Positions 53,530 through 62,981 of a DNA stretch of 64,000 nt are shown in pieces (positions within the stretch are counted from its first letter, which is position 1; each line of letters begins with the position of its first letter). This DNA is from Azospirillum lipoferum 4B. GTDB lineage: Bacteria > Pseudomonadota > Alphaproteobacteria > Azospirillales > Azospirillaceae. The notes under the pieces are model-generated. The model worked only from the letters and a program-made list of their open reading frames with translations, was not told where the DNA came from and did not search any database. The stretch covers positions 372,001 through 436,000 of the forward strand of contig NC_016587.1 in NCBI RefSeq assembly GCF_000283655.1. The letters run 5' to 3'. Position numbers and translations under genes: made by a program.

Positions 53530-54369
53530 TCACGCCACCCTGGCGCCGGCGGCGGAGAAGCCGCCCAGGCTGTACAGGCCGCGCTGGCCTTCCACCGGCT
53601 TGAACTTGTCGGTGATGCCCAGCACCGTTTCCGCACCACCCAGATACAGAACGCCGTCCTGCGGCATCTGGCGCGAGATGGCCTCCAGAACCTTCGCCTT
53701 CGTCGGCTGGTCGAAATAGATCAGCACGTTGCGGCAGAAGACGATGTCGAACTGGCCCAGCGCCGACAGATCGCCCAGCAGGTTCCATTCGCGGAACGAC
53801 ACCATCTGGCGCAGCTGCTGGCTGATCTGCCACTTGTCGCCGTTCTGCTTGAAATGCTTCACCAGCATGGTGATGGGAAGGCCGCGCTGCACCTCGAACT
53901 GGGTGTAGATGCCGGACTTCGCCCGCTCCACCATTTCGGCCGAGATGTCGGTGCCGACGATCTCGATGCGCCAGCCCGCCAGCTTCGCCGCGTCGTCGTT
54001 CAGGAGCATCGACAGCGAATAGGCTTCCTGCCCCGACGAACAGGCGGCCGACCAGATGCGCAGACTGCGCTTGGCCGCCCGCGCCTCCATCAGCTTCGGC
54101 AGCACCAGCTGCTTGAACTGGTCGAAGGGCTTCTGGTCGCGGAAGAAGGACGACTCGTTGGTCGTCATCGCTTCCGTGATGTCGCGCAGCAGCGCCTCGT
54201 CCTTGCGGGTGCGGACGGTGGTCGCCAGCTCCTCCAGGCCCTTCATGTTCCACTTGCGCGCCACCGGCATCAGCCGGGATTCGAGCAGGTAGGCCTTGTC
54301 GCGGGTGAGGACCAGGCCGGAACGCTGCTTGAGCAGCGTGGAGAACATGTCGAAATCTTCGACTCTCAT
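53530..54369 (-). CDS. cheR: Chemotaxis methyltransferase CheR
   Basis: A 279-residue SAM-dependent methyltransferase that methylates chemoreceptor glutamates. The N-terminal helical domain (YLLESRLMPVARKWN) is followed by the SAM domain with LRIWSAACSSGQEAYSL, IVGTDISAEMVERA and IVFCRNVLIYFD. Its start overlaps the cheB stop in ATGA. It is the last gene of the che operon. Confidence 0.95.
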   Translation of the reverse strand: MRVEDFDMFSTLLKQRSGLVLTRDKAYLLESRLMPVARKWNMKGLEELATTVRTRKDEALLRDITEAMTTNESSFFRDQKPFDQFKQLVLPKLMEARAAKRSLRIWSAACSSGQEAYSLSMLLNDDAAKLAGWRIEIVGTDISAEMVERAKSGIYTQFEVQRGLPITMLVKHFKQNGDKWQISQQLRQMVSFREWNLLGDLSALGQFDIVFCRNVLIYFDQPTKAKVLEAISRQMPQDGVLYLGGAETVLGITDKFKPVEGQRGLYSLGGFSAAGARVA

Positions 54370-55532
54370 GCTGCCCTCGAAGCGAGCTTGCGGATGTGGG
54401 GACCGATTTCCTTGAGCGGCAGGATGGCGCTGCAGATGCCGGCTTGCGCCACGGCACCCGGCATGCCCCAGACCACGCTCGACGCCTCGTCCTGGGCGAT
54501 CAGCATGCCGCCGCCGTTGACGACGTCGGTGCAGCCCTTCAGCCCGTCCTGCCCCATGCCGGTCAGGATGCAGGCCAGGATCTTGCGGCCGCCGAAGGCC
54601 TTCAGGATCGACCGCATCATCGGATCGACGGCCGGGCGGCAGAAATTCTCAGGCGGATCCTTGCTGAGCGTGATTACGTTGGCCCCGCCGCGCTGCGCCA
54701 CCAGCATGTGGAAGTCGCCGGGCGCGATGTAGCAGCGGTTCTGGACGATCGGCTCGCCGTCCTTGGCCTCGCGCGCATCGATCCCGCATTGGCGGGTGAT
54801 ATGCTCGGCCAGGATGGTGGTGAAGGTCGCCGGCATGTGCTGGGTGATCAGGATCGGCTGGCTGACGCCGGCCTTCAGGTGCGACAGCACCTCGAACAGC
54901 GCCTGCGGACCGCCGGTGGAGCTGCCGATGGCAATCACGTCCGGCTTCACCGCCATGGTGCCGGCCGGGGCCGGGCGGGTGACGATCGGCCCGACCTCGC
55001 GCTTCAGCAGCCCGACCGGAGCCGCCGGGGTCAGCGGGCGGATTTCACCGCGCGAGCGCGACCCGGCGCGCCTGGCCGCGGCACCCAGCGCCTTGACCTT
55101 GGCGACCAGCTCGCGCTTGAAGTCCTCCGCCCCGCCGATCTCGCGGGTTGAGGTCGGCTTCGGGATGTAGTCGGCGGCACCCGCCGACAGGCAGCGGATC
55201 GACACGTCGGCCCCGCGCAGCGTCAGCGTGGAGGCCATGATGATCTTCACCTGCGGCGCCACCGCCAGCAGCTTCGGGATGGCGGTCAGCCCGTCCATCA
55301 CCGGCATCTCGATGTCCAGAACGATGACGTCGATCGAGTTGCGCTGCAGCGAATTGACCGCCATCTGGCCGTCGCCCACCGAGGTGACGACGCGGATGTC
55401 AGGGTCTCCTTCCAGCGCGCGGGTCAGCAGGCCGCGGATGACGGCCGAGTCGTCCACCACCATGACCCGGACGGGATCCGGATTGGCCGGTCGCGCGGTG
55501 GTGAGGGGGCCTCTGCCAAAACTGTCCGACAT
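54366..55532 (-). CDS. cheB: Chemotaxis methylesterase CheB
   Basis: A 388-residue response regulator/methylesterase. The receiver has phosphoacceptor Asp73 (VLDIEMPVMD). The catalytic domain has AIGSSTGGPQ with the nucleophilic Ser, ITQHMPATFT with His, and ILTGMGQDG with Asp. It demethylates or deamidates chemoreceptors for adaptation. It follows cheY by 130 bp and is coupled to cheR. Confidence 0.96.
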   Translation of the reverse strand: MSDSFGRGPLTTARPANPDPVRVMVVDDSAVIRGLLTRALEGDPDIRVVTSVGDGQMAVNSLQRNSIDVIVLDIEMPVMDGLTAIPKLLAVAPQVKIIMASTLTLRGADVSIRCLSAGAADYIPKPTSTREIGGAEDFKRELVAKVKALGAAARRAGSRSRGEIRPLTPAAPVGLLKREVGPIVTRPAPAGTMAVKPDVIAIGSSTGGPQALFEVLSHLKAGVSQPILITQHMPATFTTILAEHITRQCGIDAREAKDGEPIVQNRCYIAPGDFHMLVAQRGGANVITLSKDPPENFCRPAVDPMMRSILKAFGGRKILACILTGMGQDGLKGCTDVVNGGGMLIAQDEASSVVWGMPGAVAQAGICSAILPLKEIGPHIRKLASRAA

Positions 55533-55662
55533 ATCGGCGATTCGCCTTTCAACTCGACTGGTTCAACGCGGCGGGTTCCCGAACCCGGATAGGCTGCCAA
55601 CCATCCGGTTGCACTCCATCCCGGTCAAGACATGCCGTCACGGCGGGAGAGCGCGGCAGGGA

Positions 55663-56028
55663 TCACAGCAGGCCGACTTGCGCGAACTTGGTCTGGATGA
55701 TGTCGCTGTCGAACGGCTTCATGATGTATTCGTTGGCTCCGGCGGACAGCGCCTCCTGGATGTGGGCGAGGTCGTTCTCGGTGGTGCAGAAGACCACCTT
55801 GGGCTGCTCGCCCCCGCTCATCTTGCGCAGCCGGCGCAGGAACTCGATGCCGGTCATCACCGGCATGTTCCAGTCCAGCAGGATGGCATCGGGCATCTGC
55901 GCCGCGCAGGCCTCCATCGCCTGTTTGCCGTCCTCCGCCTCGGTGCAGGTGAAGTTCAGCTCTTCCAGGATCTTGCGTGCGACCTTGCGGACCACGCGGC
56001 TGTCGTCGACCACCAGGCAGGATTTCAT
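55663..56028 (-). CDS. cheY: Chemotaxis response regulator CheY
   Basis: A 121-residue single receiver: VVDDSRVVRK, phosphoacceptor Asp52 (ILLDWNMPV), Thr in VVFCTTEND and Lys in YIMKPFD. It carries phosphate from CheA to the flagellar motor. The order cheA-cheW-cheY-cheB-cheR supports CheY rather than a generic receiver. Confidence 0.93.
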   Translation of the reverse strand: MKSCLVVDDSRVVRKVARKILEELNFTCTEAEDGKQAMEACAAQMPDAILLDWNMPVMTGIEFLRRLRKMSGGEQPKVVFCTTENDLAHIQEALSAGANEYIMKPFDSDIIQTKFAQVGLL

Positions 56029-56116
56029 TGCGGCAGGGCCTCAGGTCATCTGTTCGTCGGCGGAAAAGCCGGCCGGCCGGAACGGCGCCCTCCCCCGGGG
56101 AAGGCGCCGAAAGCCG

Positions 56117-56617
56117 TCAGGCCGTCTCGATGGTTGTGAAGTTGAGCAGACGAGGGACGTCCAGCACAACCATCAACTGGCCGTTCAGCCTATAAATTCC
56201 GGTCGATACCTCGCGCCAGCGCGGATCCAGCGTCGCCGGGTTCCGTTCGAAGTCCTCCTTGGTCAGGCTCAGCACCTCGCCGACCGAATCGACCATCAGG
56301 CTGTAGAGCTCGCCCCTCAGATCGACGACGATCGACATGCCGGGCTTGTCCTTCGGCCGGCCGGTCAGGCCGAGCCGCAGGCGGACGTCGATGGCGGTGA
56401 CGATGCGGCCGCGCAGATTGAGCGATCCGGCGACCTCGGGCGGGGCCAGCGGGATACGGGTGATCCGCTGATGGCCCAGCACGTCCTGCACCTGAAGGAC
56501 CGGGATGCCGAACATCTGGTCGGCGATCGTCATGGTCACAAAGTCCTGGTTGCCGGATACGACGAGATCGTCGCCCTTCGACTTCCGGACGGTGGACGGC
56601 AGCTTGGCGTTGCTCAT
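56117..56617 (-). CDS. cheW: Chemotaxis coupling protein CheW
   Basis: A 166-residue CheW fold protein linking chemoreceptors to CheA. It has FVTMTIADQMFGIPVLQVQD, GSLNLRGRIVTAIDVRLRLG and VDSVGEVLSL. Start overlaps the cheA stop in ATGA, so the two are coupled. Confidence 0.94.
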   Translation of the reverse strand: MSNAKLPSTVRKSKGDDLVVSGNQDFVTMTIADQMFGIPVLQVQDVLGHQRITRIPLAPPEVAGSLNLRGRIVTAIDVRLRLGLTGRPKDKPGMSIVVDLRGELYSLMVDSVGEVLSLTKEDFERNPATLDPRWREVSTGIYRLNGQLMVVLDVPRLLNFTTIETA

Positions 56618-59409
56618 GCGGCACCTTTCTGTTCGGTCAGCGTCTGCTGCAGCGCGAAGAGCAGCGCGTCACGGTCGAACTTGGCGACATAGTCGTTGAA
56701 GCCGGCGATCCGGCCGCGGTCGAGATCGCGGGCACTGGCGTGGCTGGACAGCGCCACCATCGGCACACGCTGCCAACGGCTGCCGTGACGCACCGCCTCG
56801 GCGAAGTCGAAGCCGCTCATGCCCGGCATCTCGATGTCGGAGACGATGACGTCGAAGTCCTCGCCCGCCTCGCAGAGCGCCAGCGCGTCGCCGGCATTCT
56901 CCACCGCCGTCACGTCGTAGCCGGCGACCGACAGCAGCGGCGTCAGCAGGTTGCGGAAGAAGGGGCTGTCGTCCACCAGCAGTACGCGCTGCAGCTTCTC
57001 CTCCTCGAACCCCTCCTGGGTGGAGGAGCCGAACCAGTCCTTGTAGGCCTGGGTCAGGAAGAAGCCGGCGTCGATCACCTCGGTCGCCTTGCCGGCGATG
57101 ATGGCCGAGCCCATCAGGCCCGGACGCTCCGCGGCCAGCTGGACGTTCAGCTTCTCCTCCACGATGTCGACGATCTCGTCGACGATCAGGCCCATCGAGC
57201 GGTCGCCGTCGGCGAAGACCAGGACCGGCTGGCGGCCTTCCTTGCCCAGCATGAAGTTCGGATCGATCGGCACCAGAGGCATCAGCTTGCCGCGGTACTG
57301 GACCACCGGCAGGCCGTTCGACATCTCGACCGTGGCGAGATCGACGTCCTCCAGGCGGGCGACCAGCGACAGCGGCACCGCCTTGGGCGCGCCCTCGCCG
57401 GCGCGGAACAGCAGGAGCGCCATCTTGTCCTCCTGGCGCTGGGTCTGGACCGCGGTGGTCTCCTTGCCGGCGGCCTCGCCCATCGCCATCTCGCCGGTGG
57501 CCGACGCGATGCCGTTGGGGTCCAGGATCATGATGACCGAGCCGTCGCCCAGGATGGTGTTGCCCGAGAACATCTCGATGTGGCGCAGGATCGGCGCCAC
57601 CGGCTTCACCACGATTTCCTCGGTGTCGAACACGCGGTCGACCATGATGCCGAAGGTGTAGGTGCCGACCTGGGTGACGACGATGAAAGTCTCGTCCGCC
57701 GGCTTCTTGGCATCCTCGCTGTCGTCCAGCCGCAGCAGCTGCTGAAGCGAAACCAGCGGCAGCAGGCGGTTTCGCAGGCGCAGCACCGGCGTGCCCTTCA
57801 GGCGCTCGATGGTGTGCTCGCTGTCGGATGCTGCGCGCACCAGCTCGACCACGCTGATCTGCGGGATGGCGAAGCGCTCGCCCGCACACTCCACGATCAG
57901 GGCGGAGACGATGGCCAGCGTCAGCGGGATCTTGATGACGAAGGTCGACCCCTTGCCCTGGGCCGACTTGATCTCGATGGTGCCGCCGATCTTCTCGATG
58001 TTGGTCTTCACCACGTCCATGCCGACGCCGCGGCCCGACACGTTGGTGACCTTGGCGGCGGTGGAGAAGCCCGGCTTCATGATGAACTGGATGATCTGCT
58101 GGTCGGTCATCGAGGCCAGCTCGATCTCCGACGCCATCCCGTTCTGGATCGCCTTCTGCTTGATCCGGTCGATGGCAAGGCCCTTACCGTCGTCCTGGAT
58201 CTCGATGATGATGTGGCCGCCTTCGTGATAGGCGTTCAGCGTGATGCGGCCGGTCTCCGACTTGCCGGCCTTCAGGCGCTCCGCCGGGATCTCCAGGCCA
58301 TGGTCGGCGCTGTTGCGCACCATGTGGGTCAGCGGGTCCTTGATCAGCTCCAGCACCTGGCGGTCCAGCTCGGTGTCGGCGCCGAGCATCTGGAGGTCGA
58401 TCTTCTTGTTCAGTTCATGCGCCAGATCGCGCACCAGGCGCGGCAACTTGGCCCAGGCGTTGCCGATGGGCTGCATGCGCGTCTTCATGACGCCTTCCTG
58501 CAGCTCCGACGTCACATGGTTCAGGCGCTGCAGCGGGGCGGCGAACTCGCTCTCCTTCTGCGACCGCAGGATCTGCAGCAGCTGGTTGCGGGTCAGCACC
58601 AGCTCCGAGACCATGGTCATCAGGTTTTCGAGCAGATCCACGTTGACGCGGATGGTCTGCGCGGCGACCGCCGATTCCTTGGTCGCAGCCTCCGCGCCAG
58701 CATCGGCACCGCCCGCATTGCCGCCGGCCGAACCGGCGGAAACGGGGACGACCGGCGCCGGCACCTTGGCGGCGGCCGGCTCGGCCTCGGGAACGACGAG
58801 GTCCTGCGACGGGGCCGGCTCCTCGGCCGGCTCGGGCGCGCGGGTGGCGACCGCCGTGCTGGCCGCCGGGGCGGCGGCGGCGGGCGCGTCGTTCGGACCG
58901 GGGGTGGAGTTCCACAACGCTTCCAGCTCGTCCAGCGTCACCGGCCGTTCTTCCGCAGCGGCGACCGCAGGGGCGGTCGGCGGCGGCGGGGGCGGCGGCG
59001 GAGCGGCGGCGGCCGGAGATGGCCCGCCCAGCTTGCCCTCGGCGCACAGGTTCAGCCGTTCGATCAGCGGCAGGTCGTCGCCGGGCGGTTCCGCCTCGGT
59101 CGCCTCCAGAACCGCCAGCAGGCTCTTGATGGTGTCCAGAGCCTGCAGGATCAGCGAAACCGCTTCCGGATTGATCGTCAGCTCGCCGTCACGGAACTTG
59201 CCCAGCACGTTCTCCGACGCGTGCGCCACCTTTTCCAGGCGGGGCAGGCCGAGAAAGCCGCAGGTTCCCTTGATGGTGTGAACGAGGCGGAAGATGTTCG
59301 ACAGCAGTTCCGGATTGTTGGGATTCTGCTCCAACCGGACCAACTCGACGTCGAGCACCGAGAGGTTTTCGTTGGTCTCCGTCAGAAATTCGGACAGCAG
59401 ATCATCCAT
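56614..59409 (-). CDS. cheA: CheA with two CheW-like domains and a C-terminal receiver
   Basis: A 931-residue hybrid chemotaxis kinase. P1 has His44 (RLVHTIKGTCGFLGL). A Pro/Ala-rich linker leads to the dimerisation helices and the ATPase domain (HMVRNSADHGLE, VSGRGVGMDVVKTN). Then come two successive CheW-like domains (AGERFAIPQISVVELV and VPLSLVARLEDVDL) and a C-terminal receiver with RVLLVDDSPFFRNLL and VIVSDIEMPGMSG. The receiver may act as an internal phosphate sink or adaptation element. Start MDDLLSEFLTETNENL at 59409 fits the family. Confidence 0.94.
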   Translation of the reverse strand: MDDLLSEFLTETNENLSVLDVELVRLEQNPNNPELLSNIFRLVHTIKGTCGFLGLPRLEKVAHASENVLGKFRDGELTINPEAVSLILQALDTIKSLLAVLEATEAEPPGDDLPLIERLNLCAEGKLGGPSPAAAAPPPPPPPPTAPAVAAAEERPVTLDELEALWNSTPGPNDAPAAAAPAASTAVATRAPEPAEEPAPSQDLVVPEAEPAAAKVPAPVVPVSAGSAGGNAGGADAGAEAATKESAVAAQTIRVNVDLLENLMTMVSELVLTRNQLLQILRSQKESEFAAPLQRLNHVTSELQEGVMKTRMQPIGNAWAKLPRLVRDLAHELNKKIDLQMLGADTELDRQVLELIKDPLTHMVRNSADHGLEIPAERLKAGKSETGRITLNAYHEGGHIIIEIQDDGKGLAIDRIKQKAIQNGMASEIELASMTDQQIIQFIMKPGFSTAAKVTNVSGRGVGMDVVKTNIEKIGGTIEIKSAQGKGSTFVIKIPLTLAIVSALIVECAGERFAIPQISVVELVRAASDSEHTIERLKGTPVLRLRNRLLPLVSLQQLLRLDDSEDAKKPADETFIVVTQVGTYTFGIMVDRVFDTEEIVVKPVAPILRHIEMFSGNTILGDGSVIMILDPNGIASATGEMAMGEAAGKETTAVQTQRQEDKMALLLFRAGEGAPKAVPLSLVARLEDVDLATVEMSNGLPVVQYRGKLMPLVPIDPNFMLGKEGRQPVLVFADGDRSMGLIVDEIVDIVEEKLNVQLAAERPGLMGSAIIAGKATEVIDAGFFLTQAYKDWFGSSTQEGFEEEKLQRVLLVDDSPFFRNLLTPLLSVAGYDVTAVENAGDALALCEAGEDFDVIVSDIEMPGMSGFDFAEAVRHGSRWQRVPMVALSSHASARDLDRGRIAGFNDYVAKFDRDALLFALQQTLTEQKGAA

Positions 59410-59615
59410 GTCGCATTCCCCAGGCCCAATGTTTATGGTCCGCACCGGCCTGCGGCTCGAACGGGCAGCATCGAAAGGCCGCCGGTTGCGCTCCAGTCCA
59501 GGTAGGGCGGGAGCCTGTCAAACACTGATTAAGAGAACCTTACCTCTTCCGATAGGGAGTCTTCCGGAAGCTTCCACCGATAGGATCAAGGGACCGATTG
59601 TCACAAGGAGGATCG

Positions 59616-59789
59616 ATGACCGACGCCGAACTCGCCCAATCCGTGCGCACCGCCGTGGAAAAGCTGAACTCCGCGCTGGCTGAGGCCGCACGCCAGAATC
59701 TGGCCGTCACGCTGCGCACCACGGCCCACCAGACCACCGGCGGGGTGGAGCAGGTCGTGGTGGAAACGCGCATCTTCAAACAGCTGTAG
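59616..59789 (+). CDS. Small hypothetical protein
   Basis: A 57-residue protein with a near-ideal ribosome site (AAGGAGG). It reads MTDAELAQSVRTAVEKLNSAL at the start and ends VEQVVVETRIFKQL. A predicted helix-strand protein, family unknown, converging on chpT with 6 nt between the ends. Confidence 0.65.
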   Translation: MTDAELAQSVRTAVEKLNSALAEAARQNLAVTLRTTAHQTTGGVEQVVVETRIFKQL

Positions 59790-59795
59790 AGAACC

Positions 59796-60488
59796 TCACC
59801 ACTCCGCGGTGAAGACCAGCCGCTCGCTGCTTTCGGTGGCGACGGCGATGCGGAAGCCGTCGCTCTCCGCCAGCCGTCCGGCCAGATAGGCGTGGACGGT
59901 GCGGGGCGTCAGCGCCTCGGGCGTCGCCGTGCCGGCCAGGGCCGCGGCGGCATCCGCGTTCAGGGTGCCGGGGCGGCCGGCGGCGGTCACGGCGATGCGG
60001 CCGGCCGTTTCGTCGCCGTCGGCCGCGACGGAGACGAGGCCGCCATGGGTCAGCGCCTCGTCCGCCAGCAGGATGAGGTTCAGCACCAGCTTCACCACGC
60101 CGCGGCGCTGGGCCGTCATGTCGTGCGGCACCCGTTCCGGCCAGTCCAGCCGGGTGCGGCCGCCCTCGACATAGCCGGCGGCGGCGTTGCGGGCATCGCC
60201 GAATCCCTTCTGGTCGCGCCCGGCCACCCCATAGGCCAGCCGGAAAACCCGCAGCCGGCGGTCCGCCTGACCGGAGGAATGGTCGATCAGCTTCACCGCC
60301 TCGCCCAGGAAGCCGCCGGCAAACCCACCGGCCCCGCCGCCCTCCTCGTCCTCCTGCATCTCCTCGATCAGTTCCAGCCCGTTGCGGATGGCGCCGACCG
60401 GGCTGACCAGATCGTGGCACAGCTTCGACGCCAGCAGTTCCAGGACGCGGATGTCGACGCTGACGGGGTGGGAAGGCGATTCGGTCAC
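59796..60488 (-). CDS. chpT: Histidine phosphotransferase ChpT
   Basis: A 230-residue protein starting with GTG. Helix ASKLCHDLVSPVGAIRNGLEL carries phosphoacceptor His25 in the ChpT motif CHDxxxPxGAIxNG, and the C-terminal half is a degenerate ATPase-like domain. It passes phosphate from CckA to CtrA (and CpdR). CtrA is encoded in the same window; CckA is not. Confidence 0.9.
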   Translation of the reverse strand: MTESPSHPVSVDIRVLELLASKLCHDLVSPVGAIRNGLELIEEMQEDEEGGGAGGFAGGFLGEAVKLIDHSSGQADRRLRVFRLAYGVAGRDQKGFGDARNAAAGYVEGGRTRLDWPERVPHDMTAQRRGVVKLVLNLILLADEALTHGGLVSVAADGDETAGRIAVTAAGRPGTLNADAAAALAGTATPEALTPRTVHAYLAGRLAESDGFRIAVATESSERLVFTAEW

Positions 60489-60612
60489 GAGACGGTCTCC
60501 GGTGGAAAAAGGAGCGGCGACGGCGCGGTGCCGGCGATTCTATACTCTCGGGGCGCCGCCGCACAGGCGGTCGCATTTCCTATGTACATTAGACTGACGG
60601 ATGGGACGCGAC

Positions 60613-60792
60613 ATGGACGATTCGCTGGTGCCCGGCGCCTGGGTGCGCCACCCGGACCGGCCCGACTGGGGGCTGGGGCAGGTGCAGTCGGCCATCCGCA
60701 ACCGCATCACCGTGAATTTCGAGCATGCGGGCAAGGTGCTGATCGACAGCGACGTGATCTCGCTCTCGGTGGTCGATCCCGACGAGATCTGA
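60613..60792 (+). CDS. DUF3553 domain protein
   Basis: A 59-residue protein starting MDDSLVPGAWVRHPDRPDWG; an in-frame ATG at 60601 would add four residues. PGAWVRHP, DWGLGQVQS, VNFEHAGKVLI are the DUF3553 signature, a small SH3-like barrel. It is divergent from chpT. Function is unknown. Confidence 0.8.
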   Translation: MDDSLVPGAWVRHPDRPDWGLGQVQSAIRNRITVNFEHAGKVLIDSDVISLSVVDPDEI

Positions 60793-60909
60793 CACCGGCC
60801 GCGACTTCGATACCCCGATTCCGGGAAAGCGCGGATTGCGCCTTCGGGGCCGCTTTGCTTTTATGCACCGAATACGAACATGCCTTAGCCAGAAGATGGG
60901 AGACACGAG

Positions 60910-61032
60910 ATGAAGGCCATGATCCTCGGCTTTGCCGCCGCCGCGGTGATCGCACTGGGTGCCGCCGTGGCGCTGAACTCCCTCGGCCATTCCACCGCAG
61001 AGCGTTTCTCCAGCTCCACCGTCCGGCTTTAA
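60910..61032 (+). CDS. Small single-helix membrane protein
   Basis: A 40-residue ORF (ATG at 60910, TAA at 61030) with a GGGAG ribosome site. Residues 4-22 (MILGFAAAAVIALGAAVAL) form one hydrophobic helix, followed by a short polar tail. It may be a genuine small membrane protein. Confidence 0.45.
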   Translation: MKAMILGFAAAAVIALGAAVALNSLGHSTAERFSSSTVRL

Positions 61033-61133
61033 GAGAGCGGCGCCACCCAATTTTCTACGAAAAGGCGACTTCCGGCGCCGCGGCTCGCGGTGTAGCATCG
61101 GTCGATCCATGACCGGACACGGCGGGCCGTCGG

Positions 61134-62963
61134 TTGATCTCGCGTCTCAAAGGGGGAATGGGCGCCTTCGGTTTGGCGCTGATCGTCGGCTTCAATGCCA
61201 TGATCGGCTTCGACCTTCTGCATGAGCGCACCGAGACCATCGCCCGCGCGCGGGAAGAGAACGGGGCGATGGCGCTGGTGCTGGAGCGCCATGCGACCGA
61301 CAGCTTTTCCGGCGTGTCGAAAATCCTCGCCGGCGCGGCGGAGGTTCTGGCCGTCCGCGGCGACCGCTGGGAGCGGGGCGATGCCGACGTACACGCCCTG
61401 CTGCGCCGTCAGGCCAGCCAGTCGCCGCTGATCCGTGCCATGCTGGTGGTCGCCGCCGACGGCAGTCTGGTTCACGATACCCAGACGCTGACCCCTGCCA
61501 CCCTCGACCTGTCGGACCGCGATTACCTGATGGCCCACCGCGACGGGCTGGTTGCCGGCGGGGCTGACGGGGTGTTCGTCGGCAATCCGGTGCGGGGCCG
61601 CACCTCCGGCACCTGGTTCATCGGCATGAGTCGGCGGCTGAACGCGCCCGACGGGCGATTCGCCGGCGTGGTGGTCGCGGTGCTGGAGCCGACGGCCTTC
61701 CGCGGCTTCTACCGGACGCTGGCGCTTCCAGGCGACGCGGTGGTGACGCTCTACCATGCGGACGGGCCGGTGATGGCCCGCTTCCCCGACCACGATACCC
61801 ATATCGGCCGCTCGGCCCGCCATCTGCCGCTGTTCGCCCGGCTGCTGAAGGAGGCGCCGGCCGGCACCGAACTGCTGGACAGCCCGGCCGACGGGCCGCG
61901 GCGCATCCTCAGCTACCGCGCCTCGGCCGAGATGCCGCTGGTGGTGACGGTGTCGTCCTCGCGCGACATGGTGCTGGCCCCCTGGCGGTCCAAGGCCGTC
62001 ATGCTGTCCGCCGCCGGCCTCGCCGGCACGCTGGTGCTCGGGCTGATGATGCTGGCCCTGCTGCGCGAGGCGGGGCGGCGCGAACGGGCGATGGCCGACC
62101 TGCAGGGCAGCGAGCGGGCGCTGCGCGACAGCCAGCAAAGGCTGATCCAGGACATCGCCGCCCGCCACCGGATCGAGGCGGAACTGATCGCCGCCAAACA
62201 GGTCTCCGACGCCGCCAACCGGGCCAAGACGCAGTTCCTGGCGAACATGAGCCACGAGCTGCGCACCCCGCTGAACGCGGTCATCGGCTTCGCGGAGGCG
62301 CTGGAAAGCGGCATCTTCGGCGTGATGACGCCCAAGCAGACCGAATATGTCGGCGACATCCGCCGCTCCGGCCAGCATCTGCTGAGCCTGATCAACGACA
62401 TCCTCGACACCACCAAGATCGAATCGGGCAAATACGTCCTGCATCAGGAAGAACTGGCGGTGGAGGACCTGATCGGCGAGTGCCTGCGCCAGATGGAGCC
62501 GCTGGCGCTCGAAAAGGGCGTGACCCTGACGGCGATGCTGGACGATCCCCTGCCCATCCTGTACGCCGACGCCCGCGCGGTGCGGCAGATCCTGTTGAAC
62601 CTGCTGTCCAACGCCGTGAAGTTCACGCCGCCGGGTGGCCGGATCGCGGTGGAGGCGGATCGGGCGGCGCGCAGCCTGCGCCTGCGGGTCACCGACACCG
62701 GCATCGGCATTCCCGCCGCCGAGCTGGAGCAGGTGATGGAGCCTTTCCATCAGGTCGACAACTCCCACACCCGGCGCTATGCCGGGACCGGGCTGGGGCT
62801 GCCGCTGGTCAAGTCGCTGGTGGAGATGCAGGACGGGCGGTTCGTGCTCACCAGCATGCTGGGGCGCGGCACCGCCGCCACCGTGCTGTTCCCGCCGGGG
62901 CGCCTGCGCAGCCGACCCGCCGAGCTCATGGCGCTGGAACGGACGCAGACGGTCCCCGTGTGA
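61134..62963 (+). CDS. Membrane sensor histidine kinase
   Basis: A 609-residue kinase: N-terminal helix (GAFGLALIVGFNAMIGFDLL), a periplasmic dCache/PDC-like sensor (YLMAHRDGLVAGG, FIGMSRRLNAPDGRFAGVV), a second helix (AAGLAGTLVLGLMMLALL), then HisKA (MSHELRTPLNAVIGFAEAL) and HATPase (NLLSNAVKFTP, DTGIGIP, GTGLGLPLV). There is no receiver. TTG at 61134 is used because the extra basic residues fit the positive-inside rule; ATG at 61158 is an alternative. Its partner response regulator is not adjacent. Confidence 0.9.
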   Translation: MISRLKGGMGAFGLALIVGFNAMIGFDLLHERTETIARAREENGAMALVLERHATDSFSGVSKILAGAAEVLAVRGDRWERGDADVHALLRRQASQSPLIRAMLVVAADGSLVHDTQTLTPATLDLSDRDYLMAHRDGLVAGGADGVFVGNPVRGRTSGTWFIGMSRRLNAPDGRFAGVVVAVLEPTAFRGFYRTLALPGDAVVTLYHADGPVMARFPDHDTHIGRSARHLPLFARLLKEAPAGTELLDSPADGPRRILSYRASAEMPLVVTVSSSRDMVLAPWRSKAVMLSAAGLAGTLVLGLMMLALLREAGRRERAMADLQGSERALRDSQQRLIQDIAARHRIEAELIAAKQVSDAANRAKTQFLANMSHELRTPLNAVIGFAEALESGIFGVMTPKQTEYVGDIRRSGQHLLSLINDILDTTKIESGKYVLHQEELAVEDLIGECLRQMEPLALEKGVTLTAMLDDPLPILYADARAVRQILLNLLSNAVKFTPPGGRIAVEADRAARSLRLRVTDTGIGIPAAELEQVMEPFHQVDNSHTRRYAGTGLGLPLVKSLVEMQDGRFVLTSMLGRGTAATVLFPPGRLRSRPAELMALERTQTVPV

Positions 62964-62981
62964 AGGGCCGGCGGGAGGGCT

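Noticed and set aside
56740-59505. A 921-codon open frame on the plus strand opposite cheA
   Set aside because: Antisense to a well-supported cheA; rich in His/Arg/Asp/Leu without family features.
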